39,464 nucleotides of DNA from Cyanobacteria bacterium SIG30 (GCA_015152475.1 SUTW01000010.1:1-39464); one strand, 5' to 3'; positions 9,313-17,548 are shown, numbered from the stretch's first letter. Notes: generated by a model not told the origin, from the sequence alone. Numbers and translations are program-made.

Positions 9313-9504
9313 ATGGTTGTAAGAATTTTACTTTTACTATTATCTTTAATAATTCTAGTAAATTTGGTTATTTTAACAATTTGTTATTTAAAAGGCGAAA
9401 ATTTGTATAAAAAATATGGCAAACAAATGCTTATAGTATTTGGCAGTTTCATTCTCATTGTTGCTGCAATGTACACAGCATTAGCACTAACGGCATTAAA
9501 TTAA
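9313..9504 (+). CDS. Small two-helix membrane protein, unknown function
   Basis: 63 residues with a strong ribosome site (AAGGAGAAAAAT before ATG). Two hydrophobic helices: residues ~4-25 (RILLLLLSLIILVNLVILTI) and ~42-61 (MLIVFGSFILIVAAMYTALA). They are joined by the charged loop KGENLYKKYGKQ. Not recognised. It ends 121 nt before the SPFH gene on the same strand and is probably cotranscribed with it, so it may be a partner in the membrane microdomain (inference). Confidence 0.65.
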   Translation: MVVRILLLLLSLIILVNLVILTICYLKGENLYKKYGKQMLIVFGSFILIVAAMYTALALTALN

Positions 9505-9625
9505 GGTGACTATGATAAAAAAGAAAAGAAGAAGGTCGCTTAAAACAAAAATCAAAAATTTATTCAAAAAACTAGCGACAACAATTAAAAATAAAATTAA
9601 AACAACAATTAAAAAAGGAGAAAAT

Positions 9626-10444
9626 ATGCAACAAAATACTACTGAAAAAAAACAAAATAACCCAATGCTTTTTGGCGGAATTGCAATTTTTTTATTACTT
9701 GTTTTGTTTATTGTAATGTGCAACCCATTTGTAATGGTTGGACCTGGTGAAAGAGGAATCAAAATTCGATTAGGTGAAGTTCAACCTGAAAGCTATGGCG
9801 AAGGCTTGCATATTATATTCCCATTCATACAAAAATTTAAAACAATGAACGTAAAAACCCAAAAAAATACTTTAACGACTGCTGTTTACACAAAAGATAT
9901 CCAACAAGCTCAAATTACTTATGTTATCAACTTTAACGTACAACCAAACAATGTAAATAAATTGTTCCAAGAAGTTGGCATGGATTATCAATCAACAATT
10001 TTAACACCAGTTGTCGAAGGCACAATTAAAGATATCATTGGCAAATGGAACGCGCAAGATTTAATTGCGAATAGAGAAAAGGCAACAAGAGATATTTTAG
10101 AAAAACTTCAAATCCATTTAAAAGATAATTATATCAATGTTACTGATTTCCAAATGACTGAAATAGGCTACTCTGACGTTTTTGAAAAAGCAATTGAAAG
10201 TAAAGTAACAGCAGAACAAGAAGCTCTAAAAGCAAAAAACAAAACTGTTCAAGTTGAAGAAGAAGCAAAACAAAAAGTCATTGCGGCAGAAGCTGAAGCA
10301 AAGTCAATGGCAATAAGAGCTCAAGCATTAACTCAAAACAAATCACTTGTTCAATATGAAGCAGTTCAAAAGTGGGATGGCAAAATGCCTCAATATATGA
10401 TGGGCAACACTATGCCATTTATAAATGTAACACCAAGTAAATAA
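9626..10444 (+). CDS. SPFH/prohibitin-family membrane protein
   Basis: 272 residues from the ATG at 9626, which has GGAG 5 nt upstream. One transmembrane helix (residues ~13-35, MLFGGIAIFLLLVLFIVMCN) is followed by the SPFH/band-7 domain (MVGPGERGIKIRLGEVQPESYGEGLHIIFPFIQ). A helical tail rich in Ala/Glu/Lys (VTAEQEALKAKNKTVQVEEEAKQ...) is typical of prohibitin/HflC-type ring-forming scaffolds. Family members assemble large cages that modulate FtsH or other membrane proteases and lipid domains. An in-frame GTG/ATG at 9506/9512 would add about 38 strongly basic residues; the AAGGTGA in front of it is too close to be a good site, so the shorter form is preferred. Confidence 0.85.
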   Translation: MQQNTTEKKQNNPMLFGGIAIFLLLVLFIVMCNPFVMVGPGERGIKIRLGEVQPESYGEGLHIIFPFIQKFKTMNVKTQKNTLTTAVYTKDIQQAQITYVINFNVQPNNVNKLFQEVGMDYQSTILTPVVEGTIKDIIGKWNAQDLIANREKATRDILEKLQIHLKDNYINVTDFQMTEIGYSDVFEKAIESKVTAEQEALKAKNKTVQVEEEAKQKVIAAEAEAKSMAIRAQALTQNKSLVQYEAVQKWDGKMPQYMMGNTMPFINVTPSK

Positions 10445-10462
10445 CAGGTTTTAAAATAACTA

Positions 10463-10493
10463 AAAAAAGAGGCTGAATTTCAGCCTCTTTTTT
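10463..10493 (+). terminator. Terminator of the SPFH gene
   Basis: GAGGCTGAA/TTCAGCCTC hairpin flanked by A and T runs; it lies just before the 3' end of the convergent tRNA-Arg. Confidence 0.85.
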
Positions 10494-10496
10494 AAA

Positions 10497-10573
10497 TGGT
10501 ACGCCTGATGCGATTCGAACGCATGACCTACTGCTTAGAAGGCAGTTGCTCTATCCAGCTGAGCTACAGGCGC
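10497..10573 (-). tRNA. tRNA-Arg (anticodon TCT), CCA encoded
   Basis: The minus strand folds as a full cloverleaf: acceptor GCGCCTG/CAGGCGT, D arm GTAGCTCAGCTGGATAGAGC, anticodon stem ACTGC/GCAGT with loop CTTCTAA (anticodon TCT, reading AGA/AGG), T arm with GTTCGAATC, discriminator A and genome-encoded CCA (10499-10497). Confidence 0.95.
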
Positions 10574-10629
10574 TTAACTATTTGATTTAAATAAATTATA
10601 ACAGAAAAAAAAACTTATACAAGAGGTTA

Positions 10630-10668
10630 AAAAATAATAAATATGCGCCTTATTAATTAAGGCGCATA
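10630..10668 (-). terminator. Terminator of pilin A
   Basis: Minus strand: 11-bp stem TATGCGCCTTA/TAAGGCGCATA followed by a T-rich tract. Almost the same core (GCGCCTTA/TAAGGCGC) ends pilin B, so the 3' ends of the two pilins are also related. Confidence 0.8.
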
Positions 10669-10676
10669 ACATAGGT

Positions 10677-11474
10677 TTACCAAGGGTATAGGTTCACATC
10701 CCCACCCATATTAACATATTCTTCTTTAGATGGGACTTTCCACCCATTTGCCATAATCAAATAAGAACAGCTCGCACCAGAACCTTTTGAGTTACAACCA
10801 TATTGTCCTGCTATACTTTCAGGAATAGTACATTGCCCATCTTCATTTCTACCACAACTTAAAGAAAATTTACCCCCGACATCTTTACCTGCTAGTATTA
10901 AACCGTAACTTATAATAAAAGCATCTTTTCCTAAAATATTTGGCTTTTTCTTTCCATTTATATCTACATAAATAGAAGCATTTTTTTGAACACCGTTTGA
11001 TGATTCGCCACTATTAACCTTAAGAGCCAAGAATGTTCCGTCTGCCAAATAAAATGTTGTATAACTACCGGATAATGTATAAGGTTTTAATGCTCCTGAT
11101 GTTTGATGGAAACTAAACGTATGCCCGCAATCGCCATCAATACTTATCCCACAATTTTTTGAAATCTTAAGATAAGGAATAATATAGTCATCTGCAAATT
11201 TTTTAGAAATAGCTCCACTCATTTCATCTGGAATATTCCAACCGGAAATTGGACCATGGTCTTTAATTGCAAGATTTGTTGTGTTTGCAAGTGTTGAAAA
11301 AGTTTTTTTAAGTCTTGTTGCAGTTTCTTGGTTTTGATAATTAGTAACGACACTTGGAATAGTAAGTGCTGCAACAACGCCGATAATGGCGAGTGTGATA
11401 AGTACTTCTGCAAGAGTGAAGGCTTTTAATCTACTAGATGCCCCCCCCCCGTGATTAAAATTAAATCTATACAT
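10677..11474 (-). CDS. Type IV pilin-like protein A (poly-G leader)
   Basis: 265 residues. The leader MYRFNFNHGGGASSRLKA is cleaved before FTLAEVLITLAIIGVVAALT, the pilin N-terminal helix with Glu at +5. The body contains cysteine pairs (NCGISIDGDCGH, LSCGRNEDGQC, GCNSKGSGASC), the motif VDINGKKKPNILGKDAF, and a C-terminus KVPSKEEYVNMGGDVNLYPW shared by the pilins here. It is exported and built into a pilus or pseudopilus. The leader codons CAC GGG GGG GGG GCA lie in a run of ten G (11441-11450). Promoter, leader and first ~28 codons are nearly identical to pilin B (168 of 169 positions). AAAGGA lies 11-12 nt before ATG. Confidence 0.88.
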   Translation of the reverse strand: MYRFNFNHGGGASSRLKAFTLAEVLITLAIIGVVAALTIPSVVTNYQNQETATRLKKTFSTLANTTNLAIKDHGPISGWNIPDEMSGAISKKFADDYIIPYLKISKNCGISIDGDCGHTFSFHQTSGALKPYTLSGSYTTFYLADGTFLALKVNSGESSNGVQKNASIYVDINGKKKPNILGKDAFIISYGLILAGKDVGGKFSLSCGRNEDGQCTIPESIAGQYGCNSKGSGASCSYLIMANGWKVPSKEEYVNMGGDVNLYPW

Positions 11475-11557
11475 AATTAAAAAATCCTTTCTTAATTTCC
11501 GTATTTAAAAAATTTATCCTACATTTTTATTATAACATTTTTTAAAGATGTTTCAAG
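11389..11557 (-). repeat. Shared pilin 5' cassette, copy 1 (promoter, leader, poly-G start region)
   Basis: This stretch matches 12305-12472 base for base except for one extra A/T in the leader. The first ~104 nt of the coding-start side also match 36117-36220. On the minus strand it holds TTGAAA (11556-11551), a 16-nt spacer, TGTTATAAT (-10 at 11534-11529), a 55-nt leader with AAAGGA, ATG, and the run of ten G. The match stops at the -35, so the repeat unit is exactly the expression and signal region. Confidence 0.85.
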
Positions 11558-11576
11558 AGAAATAATAAGATTTTTA

Positions 11577-11607
11577 AATAAAAAAAGCGCCTTAATAAAT
11601 AAGGCGC
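11577..11607 (-). terminator. Terminator of pilin B
   Basis: GCGCCTTA/TAAGGCGC stem with an ATAAA loop; on the minus strand it is followed by a run of T. Confidence 0.82.
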
Positions 11608-11628
11608 AAAAATATAGAATTAAGTTTT

Positions 11629-12390
11629 TTACCAAGGATATAAAGCACGGTATTCTTCGCTTCCTGCCCATTGAACATATTGGTCTTTAGTTGGAATTTC
11701 AAAACCGTTTTTAGCTATAACTTGTGAACAATATGTTCCACTGCCATTTTTATTGCAACTATCAGTTATACATGTTTTTATATCCCCCGTGCCCATAAAA
11801 ACTATTTGATTATATATTTTGTAATCAAAAACAATTACATAATAAAATGGAAAAATATCTAAACCATATTTATTTGGACCCTTTTCTCCATTTACGTCAA
11901 TCATTACCTGCACTCTTTTGTACCGACTATTGTTCTCTGAAATTCTTAAACCAACGTAAACACCATTATTTAATAAAATTTTTGCATATCTATTATCAAA
12001 AGCAACCCTATCAGTTCCGTCTAACCCCTTAGCTTTATGTCCACAAACTCCATCAACTGATTTGCCACAATTTTTTGCAACTTTAAGATATGGTGCAAGA
12101 TAAGTATCCATAAATTTTACAGCACTATCTGGGTCATCTTTGGTTCCTAAATCCCAATTGAGCATTGGACCATAGTCTTTTGTTGCCAAAATAAAAGTCG
12201 ATATCAATAAAGATGTTGTTTTTTTAAATTGAATTACTCGCTCTTTATTTTGATAATTTGTTACAACGGATGGAATCGTAAGTGCTGCAACAACACCAAT
12301 TATAGCGAGTGTGATAAGTACTTCTGCAAGAGTGAAGGCTTTTAATCTACTAGATGCCCCCCCCCCGTGATTAAAATTAAATCTATACAT
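11629..12390 (-). CDS. Type IV pilin-like protein B (poly-G leader)
   Basis: 253 residues. Its first 48 residues are identical to pilin A, then it diverges (YQNKERVIQFKKTTSLL...). It keeps NCGKSVDGVCGH, VMIDVNGEKGPNKYGLDIF and a C-terminal PTKDQYVQWAGSEEYRALYPW. So it is a class III signal-peptide protein with the same fold but a different exposed body. The run of ten G is at 12357-12366. Tandem with pilin A, 154 nt apart, but with its own promoter and terminator. Confidence 0.88.
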   Translation of the reverse strand: MYRFNFNHGGGASSRLKAFTLAEVLITLAIIGVVAALTIPSVVTNYQNKERVIQFKKTTSLLISTFILATKDYGPMLNWDLGTKDDPDSAVKFMDTYLAPYLKVAKNCGKSVDGVCGHKAKGLDGTDRVAFDNRYAKILLNNGVYVGLRISENNSRYKRVQVMIDVNGEKGPNKYGLDIFPFYYVIVFDYKIYNQIVFMGTGDIKTCITDSCNKNGSGTYCSQVIAKNGFEIPTKDQYVQWAGSEEYRALYPW

Positions 12391-12472
12391 AATTAAAAAT
12401 CCTTTCTTAATTTCCGTATTTAAAAAATTTATCCTACATTTTTATTATAACATTTTTTAAAGATGTTTCAAG
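12305..12472 (-). repeat. Shared pilin 5' cassette, copy 2
   Basis: Second copy of the expression/signal cassette described at 11389: -35 TTGAAA 12471-12466, -10 TATAAT 12449-12444, leader, ATG, and ten G at 12357-12366. The copy starts 6 nt past the stop of the DUF486 gene. Confidence 0.85.
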
Positions 12473-12477
12473 GGTAG

Positions 12478-12819
12478 TTACCACTTTTTAAAGACAAAAA
12501 AGACCGCAAGCACAACAAGCAAAAAACCTACTATATAATTCCATTTTAAATTTTCCTTTAAATAAAAAACAGAAAAAATACAAAAAACAATCAATGTTAT
12601 AACTTCTTGCATTATTTTTAACTGGGCCGCATCAAAAAACTGGTGCCCAATTCTATTTGCTGGAACCTGAAAACAGTATTCCAAAAACGCAATAAGCCAG
12701 CTTACAAGTATAACAATCCAAAGTGCTGTACTTTTATATTTTAAATGACCATACCAAGCAAATGTCATAAAAATATTTGAAATTGTTAAAAGAATAACTG
12801 GTGTAAATTTTCCCAACAT
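12478..12819 (-). CDS. DMT family protein (DUF486)
   Basis: 113 residues and four hydrophobic helices (residues ~5-25, 31-48, 68-86, 92-110). The sequence TFAWYGHLKYKSTALWIVILVSWLIAFLEYCFQVPANRIGH is characteristic of DUF486/DMT_6, small relatives of drug/metabolite transporters. NR-G and Q-KI-QE motifs are present. The substrate is unknown. It is the last gene of an apparent operon (prepilin-like, mtnP, yggT, this gene), starting 1 nt after the yggT stop. Confidence 0.85.
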   Translation of the reverse strand: MLGKFTPVILLTISNIFMTFAWYGHLKYKSTALWIVILVSWLIAFLEYCFQVPANRIGHQFFDAAQLKIMQEVITLIVFCIFSVFYLKENLKWNYIVGFLLVVLAVFFVFKKW

Positions 12820-12820
12820 T

Positions 12821-13087
12821 TTACATTCCGATACTGTTAAATAACATTAAAAGTCCATATTGCAAAAGTTGCAAAAATAAAAAGCACACAATTGGCGAAA
12901 TATCGAGCATTCCGCCTATTGGCGGAATAATTGCTCTAAATGGTTTAAAAAATAATTCTGAAAATTCCCTTATCGCTTTAAATGGCTGTTTTGCATAATT
13001 TATGCTTGGAATCCAACTAAATAAAACTGAAACTATCAAAATTAAATATATTAAATTGAAAACTTGTGTTATTGCGTAAGAAATCAT
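12821..13087 (-). CDS. YggT family membrane protein
   Basis: 88 residues, two hydrophobic segments around the motif FSWIPSINYAKQPF...FFKPFRAIIPPIGGMLDISPIVCFLFLQLL, which defines YggT. Family members are implicated in osmotic tolerance, cell division or (in cyanobacteria and plastids, Ycf19/CCB) membrane-complex assembly. The start overlaps the mtnP stop by one base (TAATG), so translation is coupled. Confidence 0.88.
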   Translation of the reverse strand: MISYAITQVFNLIYLILIVSVLFSWIPSINYAKQPFKAIREFSELFFKPFRAIIPPIGGMLDISPIVCFLFLQLLQYGLLMLFNSIGM

Positions 13088-13884
13088 TAGCCCCTCAAAT
13101 TCTTAATTGTATTTGGACAATCGCATTTTTGATCATCTGGAATATTTTTTATGATTTCTTTTAAAAGTTTTTTAAGATTTTCAATATTGTTGTTAAACAC
13201 TTTCAAAACATCTTTGTGAGAAACTGGTTCGCAACCCGCGACAAGCCCTGCGTCATAATCAGTTATTAGAGATATATTAAGCGGACACATATCCATTTCT
13301 TTAACTAAATATGCTTCAGGATATTGTGTCATATTTATTACTTCCCAGCCTTGTTTTGTAAAGAATGTGCTTTCAGCTTCAGTTGAAAATCTTGGACCAT
13401 TTATAACAACAACGCATCCTTTTTTATGAAAACTCAAACCTAGATTTTCTGCACTTTTAAAAGCTGCTTCACGCATTTCAGGGCAATATATATTTGCAGC
13501 TGAAACATGCAAAACTTCGTCTTTATCAAAGAAAGTATCACATCTTCCTGATGTCCAATTTACAAATTGATCACAAAAAACAATATCGCCAGGTTTTACA
13601 TGTTTTTGCAAACTTCCTGCTGCACAAGGCGAAATAACTCTTTTGCAACCAATTTCTTTCATTGCCCATACATTAGCTCTGTAATTAACTTTTGAAGGTG
13701 CAATTGTGTGATGTCTTCCATGTCGTGGCATAAAAGCAACTTTTTTACCTTCAATTTCTGTCAAAAATAAACTATCACTAGTTTCACCGTAAGGTGTATC
13801 AATTTTTATTTCTTCGACAGCTCCACCTAGTTCATAAAATCCTGAGCCGCCAAATATACCAATTGTCGCAAGTTCTTTTGTCAT
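13087..13884 (-). CDS. mtnP: S-methyl-5'-thioadenosine phosphorylase
   Basis: 265 residues, the normal family length. Converts methylthioadenosine plus phosphate to adenine and 5-methylthioribose-1-phosphate, recycling the by-product of SAM-dependent polyamine synthesis. Motifs: IGIFGGSGFY, PRHGRHHTIAPSKVNYRAN, SPCAAGSLQ, INGPRFSTEAES, VINMTQYPEAYLVKEMDMCPLNISLITDYDAG; these are the PNP/MTAP phosphate- and nucleoside-binding signatures. NMTQYPE with DYD favours adenine specificity (MTA). It begins 2 nt after the prepilin-like gene. No other MTA-salvage enzyme is in the window. Confidence 0.9.
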   Translation of the reverse strand: MTKELATIGIFGGSGFYELGGAVEEIKIDTPYGETSDSLFLTEIEGKKVAFMPRHGRHHTIAPSKVNYRANVWAMKEIGCKRVISPCAAGSLQKHVKPGDIVFCDQFVNWTSGRCDTFFDKDEVLHVSAANIYCPEMREAAFKSAENLGLSFHKKGCVVVINGPRFSTEAESTFFTKQGWEVINMTQYPEAYLVKEMDMCPLNISLITDYDAGLVAGCEPVSHKDVLKVFNNNIENLKKLLKEIIKNIPDDQKCDCPNTIKNLRG

Positions 13885-13886
13885 TT

Positions 13887-14495
13887 TTAATCTCCCTCTA
13901 AAACATCTTGTGCACGTTTGCCAACCAAGATTTTACCATCTCTTCTGACTCCAAAGGCATAAGGTAAAACTTTTGAACTATCAGGTTCTGGGTCAACACA
14001 AACAACTACATATCTTAGGTCAATGCCTTCAACAAGATTTGATGAAGAGAAAGTATCTCTAAACCCATACCAAGAAACACCATCTATAGTTTCAAATGCA
14101 AAATTTGATGTTCTCTTGTCACATGCATTATCAAGATCATCAAATGAACCTTCAACATTACTAGCATTTAATGATATTGCTTGTGTTGCTGTATCGGTAC
14201 TATTATTGCAAACAACAGCACTTTTAACACTTACTTGATCTGCAAAATGTTTACAGAAATAACCTGCAGGATCAGTTGTCGAACTAACCATATCTCCAAG
14301 ATTTTCACCATAAATAGTAGAATCATTTGTTAAATATTGAACTGTTTGTGTCAAAGTATTATATGCTTTTTTCAATTTTGCTTCATTTTCATTTGGCAAA
14401 ATAAATTTAACAAGCGAAATTAACATTGTTCCTATAACTGACAAAAGCATTATAACTATTAAAACTTCTGCTAAAGTAAAACCTTTTTTGCGCAT
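13887..14495 (-). CDS. Prepilin-like protein with short leader
   Basis: 202 residues. Leader MRKKG followed by FTLAEVLIVIMLLSVIGTMLISLV, a standard prepilin/pseudopilin N-terminus cleaved by PilD. The body has five or six cysteines (YFCKHFADQ, AVVCNN, NACDKR, VVCVDPE) and resembles the protein at 37167 (CKRFADTVS). The VRRDGKILVGKRAQDVLEGD end differs from the poly-G pilins. It has a normal ribosome site (AAGGAG, 6-7 nt) and a TATAAT at about 14518-14523. It heads the mtnP-yggT-DUF486 cluster. Role in the pilus (minor pilin or pseudopilin) is inferred. Confidence 0.82.
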   Translation of the reverse strand: MRKKGFTLAEVLIVIMLLSVIGTMLISLVKFILPNENEAKLKKAYNTLTQTVQYLTNDSTIYGENLGDMVSSTTDPAGYFCKHFADQVSVKSAVVCNNSTDTATQAISLNASNVEGSFDDLDNACDKRTSNFAFETIDGVSWYGFRDTFSSSNLVEGIDLRYVVVCVDPEPDSSKVLPYAFGVRRDGKILVGKRAQDVLEGD

Positions 14496-14574
14496 AAAAA
14501 CTCCTTTTTATATTGATATTATAACATAGATTATACTTCTTTTTCAATATATTTGTGGACAAAATGTTGCATTT

Positions 14575-14603
14575 TTGCACAAAAATAAAGTTTAAATTAT
14601 AAT
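14575..14603 (+). promoter_or_regulatory. Promoter of kdsB (leaderless)
   Basis: TTGCAC (14575-14580), 17-nt spacer, TATAAT (14598-14603), six bases TAAAGT, then ATG at 14610. There is no Shine-Dalgarno. Confidence 0.8.
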
Positions 14604-14609
14604 TAAAGT

Positions 14610-15335
14610 ATGAAAAACGAAATCGCAATTTTAATACCGGCAAGGTACGCATCAACAAGATTAAATGCAAAAGTTTTGGCGGATGTTAAAGGCAAACCTG
14701 TTATTCAATGGGTATGGGAAAAAGCAATCCAGTCAAAATATGCAACTAAAATAATCATTGCAACAGATCATGAAGAAATATATAAAAGCGCAAAAGCTTT
14801 TGGCGCAGAAGTTGAAATGACGAAAGTTGACCATAAATGTGGTTCAGACAGAATTATGGAAGTTGTTTCAAGGCATGAAGAATTTAAATATATATTAAAT
14901 CTTCAAGGTGATGAGCCTTCGATAACGCCAGAGGCAATAGATTTAGTGCTAAAAACAATAATTGAAGAGGATTGCGATATTTCAACTTTGGTTCGTGAAT
15001 TAAAAGACGAAAAACAAATTCAGGACCCTAATTGTGTAAAATGTGTTTTTGATAACAACTTCAATGCATTATATTTTTCTCGTTCACCAATTCCTTATGA
15101 AAGAAACAAAAATATAGCAAAAACATATGGACATATAGGACTTTATGGCTATACAAGAAAATCACTTGAAAAATTAACTTCCCTTGCACAATCAGACATT
15201 GAACGCGCAGAAAGTTTAGAACAATTAAGAGCTCTTTCAAATGGAATGAAAATAAAGGTTTCAATAACAGAAATAAACCCAGTTGGAATAGACACACAAG
15301 AAGATTTAGAAAAATTTAAAAAACTTGTTGGTTAA
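14610..15335 (+). CDS. kdsB: 3-deoxy-manno-octulosonate cytidylyltransferase (CMP-Kdo synthetase)
   Basis: 241 residues, typical length. Activates Kdo with CTP for lipopolysaccharide inner-core assembly in the cytoplasm. Motifs: ILIPARYASTRLNAKVLADVKGKPVIQWVWE (nucleotide-binding loop), HKCGSDRIMEV, LNLQGDEPSI (metal-binding Asp), YFSRSPIPYERN, HIGLYGYTRKSL, LEQLRALSNGMKI, GIDTQEDLE. It shows that the organism makes a Kdo-containing envelope. It ends 1 nt from the stop of the convergent Flp-like gene. Confidence 0.93.
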   Translation: MKNEIAILIPARYASTRLNAKVLADVKGKPVIQWVWEKAIQSKYATKIIIATDHEEIYKSAKAFGAEVEMTKVDHKCGSDRIMEVVSRHEEFKYILNLQGDEPSITPEAIDLVLKTIIEEDCDISTLVRELKDEKQIQDPNCVKCVFDNNFNALYFSRSPIPYERNKNIAKTYGHIGLYGYTRKSLEKLTSLAQSDIERAESLEQLRALSNGMKIKVSITEINPVGIDTQEDLEKFKKLVG

Positions 15336-15336
15336 T

Positions 15337-15498
15337 TTATTTTACTTGGTTAGTTTGAATTTCAACTTGAGGTTCAGGAACTTCAAAAACTGAATTAATT
15401 TTTTTGCTTAAAAAACTTAAAACCGTGACAGCAATAAGAGTAACAAGAGCCAAAATTAAAGCATATTCTATTAAACTTTGCGCTTTTTTCTTATTCAT
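15337..15498 (-). CDS. Flp/class III signal-peptide small pilin-like protein
   Basis: 53 residues from ATG 15498, chosen because AAGGAA lies 7 nt upstream; the frame is open to 15519. The pattern MNKKKAQSLIEYALILALVTLIAVTVLSFLSKKI (basic, then Q-SLIEYALI and a single hydrophobic helix) is that of Flp/Fap pilins and other short class III signal proteins (cleavage probably before QSLIEY). The tail FEVPEPQVEIQTNQVK is short and acidic. Probably a Tad-type or minor pilin subunit; no tad genes are in the window. Confidence 0.75.
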   Translation of the reverse strand: MNKKKAQSLIEYALILALVTLIAVTVLSFLSKKINSVFEVPEPQVEIQTNQVK

Positions 15499-15543
15499 TA
15501 AAAATTCCTTATATTTCACACAAAGAAATTATAACACACCTAA

Positions 15544-15586
15544 AAAATCATAGAATAATTCATTTAGAGTATTATTCTATGATTTT
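15544..15586 (-). terminator. Terminator of the aminotransferase gene
   Basis: A 16-bp A/T-rich stem (15544-15559 with 15571-15586) with an 11-nt loop; on the minus strand it is followed by a run of T. Confidence 0.8.
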
Positions 15587-15601
15587 AAATTTATTTAAAC
15601 A

Positions 15602-16795
15602 TTATTCATATCTGATGTTGGCTTTTTCTAATCTTTGAAGAGCTTCTTTAAGTCTTTCTGGCGGCTGAACAATAGAAACTCTAAAATGATCATCACTCAT
15701 TTTGCCAAAAGCAATTCCTGGAGTTAAAACAACTCCTGTTTTGTCCATAACATATTTACAAAATTCCTTAGATGTATAACCCTTTGGAACTTTTAGCCAA
15801 AAATACATAGTCGCAGAACTTCTAATAACTTCCCAACCAAGTTCTCTGAAACCTTTTGCCACCATTTCGCGTCTTGCGTTATATTCATCCATAATATCCT
15901 GAACGTAAGAATAAGGCATTTTTAAAGCTTCAATTGCAGCATCTTGAACAATTGTTGATGTGCCATAATCTAAATTATTTTTCATGGCAGATAGTGCATC
16001 AATAAATTCTTTTTTACCAATTGCAAAACCAACTCTCCAGCCCGCCATATTGAATGTTTTGGAAAAAGAATAAAATTCCATTGCAACATCTCTAGCACCT
16101 TCGATTGAAAAAATACTTAATGGGCGGTAATTATCATAGCAAACTTCGCCATAAGCAAGGTCCGAAATTAAAAGAATATTGTATTTTCTGCAAAAGTCTA
16201 CAATTTCTTTTAAAAATTCTTTTGGTGCGGTTGCGCCTGTTGGATTATTTGGATAATTTATAAAAAATAATTTTGCCCTTCTTGCAACATCTTCGGGAAT
16301 TGCTTTTAAATCTGGCAAATAATCATTTTCTGCTTTTAATTGAACATGATAAACTTCGCCACTTGCAACCCACGTTCCACGGGATAAAACAGGATAATAA
16401 GGATCTGGAACAATATTTATATCCCCAGGATTAGTGAACGCCATCGCGACATTTGCAAGGCCTTCTTTTTCACCAATAAGAGTCTGAACTTCATTCACTG
16501 GATCAACATCAATATTATATCTTTCCTTAACCCACCAAGCAATTGTTTCTCTAAGCTCTTTTTTCCCTTTAAAGCTTGGATAACCATGACTTTTTGGATT
16601 TTGAATTGCTTTCATTGCGGCTTCGACAACAGGTCTTGGAGTTGCACCGTCTGGGTTCCCAATTCCTAAGTCAATAAGGTCAACTCCTTTTGCTCTTGCT
16701 TCATCTTTCCAATCATCTAATTGTGCAAAAATATATTTTGGTAATTTTAAAACTTTATCTGATGGTTTAATATTTATCTGGCATGAATCTTGCAT
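15602..16795 (-). CDS. Class I/II PLP aminotransferase (LL-diaminopimelate/aspartate-type)
   Basis: 397 residues. PLP fold: DLGIGNPDGATP (substrate loop), N184/P185 in YPNNPTGA, D212-x-x-Y215 in SDLAYGE, the Schiff-base lysine K246 in SFSKTFNMAGWRVGF, and the carboxylate-binding Arg in DDHFRVSI. It resembles the DapL2/aspartate-type aminotransferases of cyanobacteria. LL-diaminopimelate aminotransferase (lysine and peptidoglycan precursor synthesis) is a likely role, but glutamate-pyruvate or aspartate activity cannot be excluded. Ribosome site AAGGAG 8 nt from ATG. It stands alone on the minus strand. Confidence 0.85.
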   Translation of the reverse strand: MQDSCQINIKPSDKVLKLPKYIFAQLDDWKDEARAKGVDLIDLGIGNPDGATPRPVVEAAMKAIQNPKSHGYPSFKGKKELRETIAWWVKERYNIDVDPVNEVQTLIGEKEGLANVAMAFTNPGDINIVPDPYYPVLSRGTWVASGEVYHVQLKAENDYLPDLKAIPEDVARRAKLFFINYPNNPTGATAPKEFLKEIVDFCRKYNILLISDLAYGEVCYDNYRPLSIFSIEGARDVAMEFYSFSKTFNMAGWRVGFAIGKKEFIDALSAMKNNLDYGTSTIVQDAAIEALKMPYSYVQDIMDEYNARREMVAKGFRELGWEVIRSSATMYFWLKVPKGYTSKEFCKYVMDKTGVVLTPGIAFGKMSDDHFRVSIVQPPERLKEALQRLEKANIRYE

Positions 16796-16899
16796 TTATT
16801 TTCTCCTTAATTCTTAATCTACTAACAAATAATTCAATAAGTCATGCTCGCTCGAAAATCTTTGTAATAATTAATTATCATTTATATATCCTTTTAAAA

Positions 16900-16930
16900 C
16901 AAAAAATAAGCCTCAAATTTCTTTGAGGCT
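16900..16930 (-). terminator. Terminator of rpsP
   Basis: GCCTCAAA/TTTGAGGC stem with a TTTC loop; on the minus strand it is followed by TTATTTTTTG. Confidence 0.8.
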
Positions 16931-16957
16931 GTAATAAAGTGTTCTTTTGTAAATTTA

Positions 16958-17338
16958 TTAAACACTAGCCTCAGCTTCAGTGGCTGCCGCAGCTTCTTCC
17001 GCTGCCGCCGCTTGCGCTGCTGCTTGTGCTTCTTGTTCAGCTTTCGCTTTTTCTTGTGCTTTCTTAGAAAGTTTAACTACTTCTTTTTTCTTATATATTA
17101 AAGCGCCGTTTTCGTCGCAATTAGCGATTAAATAAGCAACTGTTTCGCTTGCTTGAGCACCTTTGCTTAACCAATTTTGCGCATTAGCTTTATCTAATTT
17201 CATTTCCTTTGTTTTAGGATTGTAAAAACCTAATTCTTCAATTGGTCTACCTTCACGTTTTTCACGAGAATCGATTACAACAATACGATATACTGGGTTT
17301 TTCTTATATCCTAATCTTTTTAGTCTTATTTTTACCAC
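16958..17338 (-). CDS. rpsP: 30S ribosomal protein S16
   Basis: 126 residues. The first ~80 ([40 protein letters not shown]...KGAQASETV) are canonical S16, which binds 16S rRNA early in 30S assembly. An extra C-terminal tail of ~45 residues is made mostly of Ala, Glu and Lys and ends in a run of Ala/Glu, longer than the ~80-90 residues of most S16. The start is GTG at 17338. It is not followed by rimM/trmD/rplS, the usual partners. Confidence 0.95.
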   Translation of the reverse strand: MVKIRLKRLGYKKNPVYRIVVIDSREKREGRPIEELGFYNPKTKEMKLDKANAQNWLSKGAQASETVAYLIANCDENGALIYKKKEVVKLSKKAQEKAKAEQEAQAAAQAAAAEEAAAATEAEASV

Positions 17339-17477
17339 TTCTTTTTGTCCTTTTTCCTTTTTTAATTACCTAATTAATATAAAAACACAAGCATAATTGA
17401 AATGCAAGTATATTTTAATAATTTGTCATGCTGATGTATTTTAAAAAGCAGATAAAAACAAGTTTTTGTAAAGAAAT

Positions 17478-17505
17478 TTGCAATTTTTTATTTAGAAGTT
17501 ATAAT
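17478..17505 (+). promoter_or_regulatory. Promoter of acpP
   Basis: TTGCAA (17478-17483), 16-nt spacer, TATAAT (17500-17505), 43 nt before the acpP start, which has its own GAGGA ribosome site. Confidence 0.7.
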
Positions 17506-17548
17506 ATAAGAGTCAATTAGTATTTAACTAAAATAGCGAGGAAAAAAA

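Noticed and set aside
11441-11450. G-quadruplex in the poly-G tract
   Set aside because: A single run of ten G with no further G runs nearby does not easily form an intramolecular quadruplex; slippage is the simpler reading.
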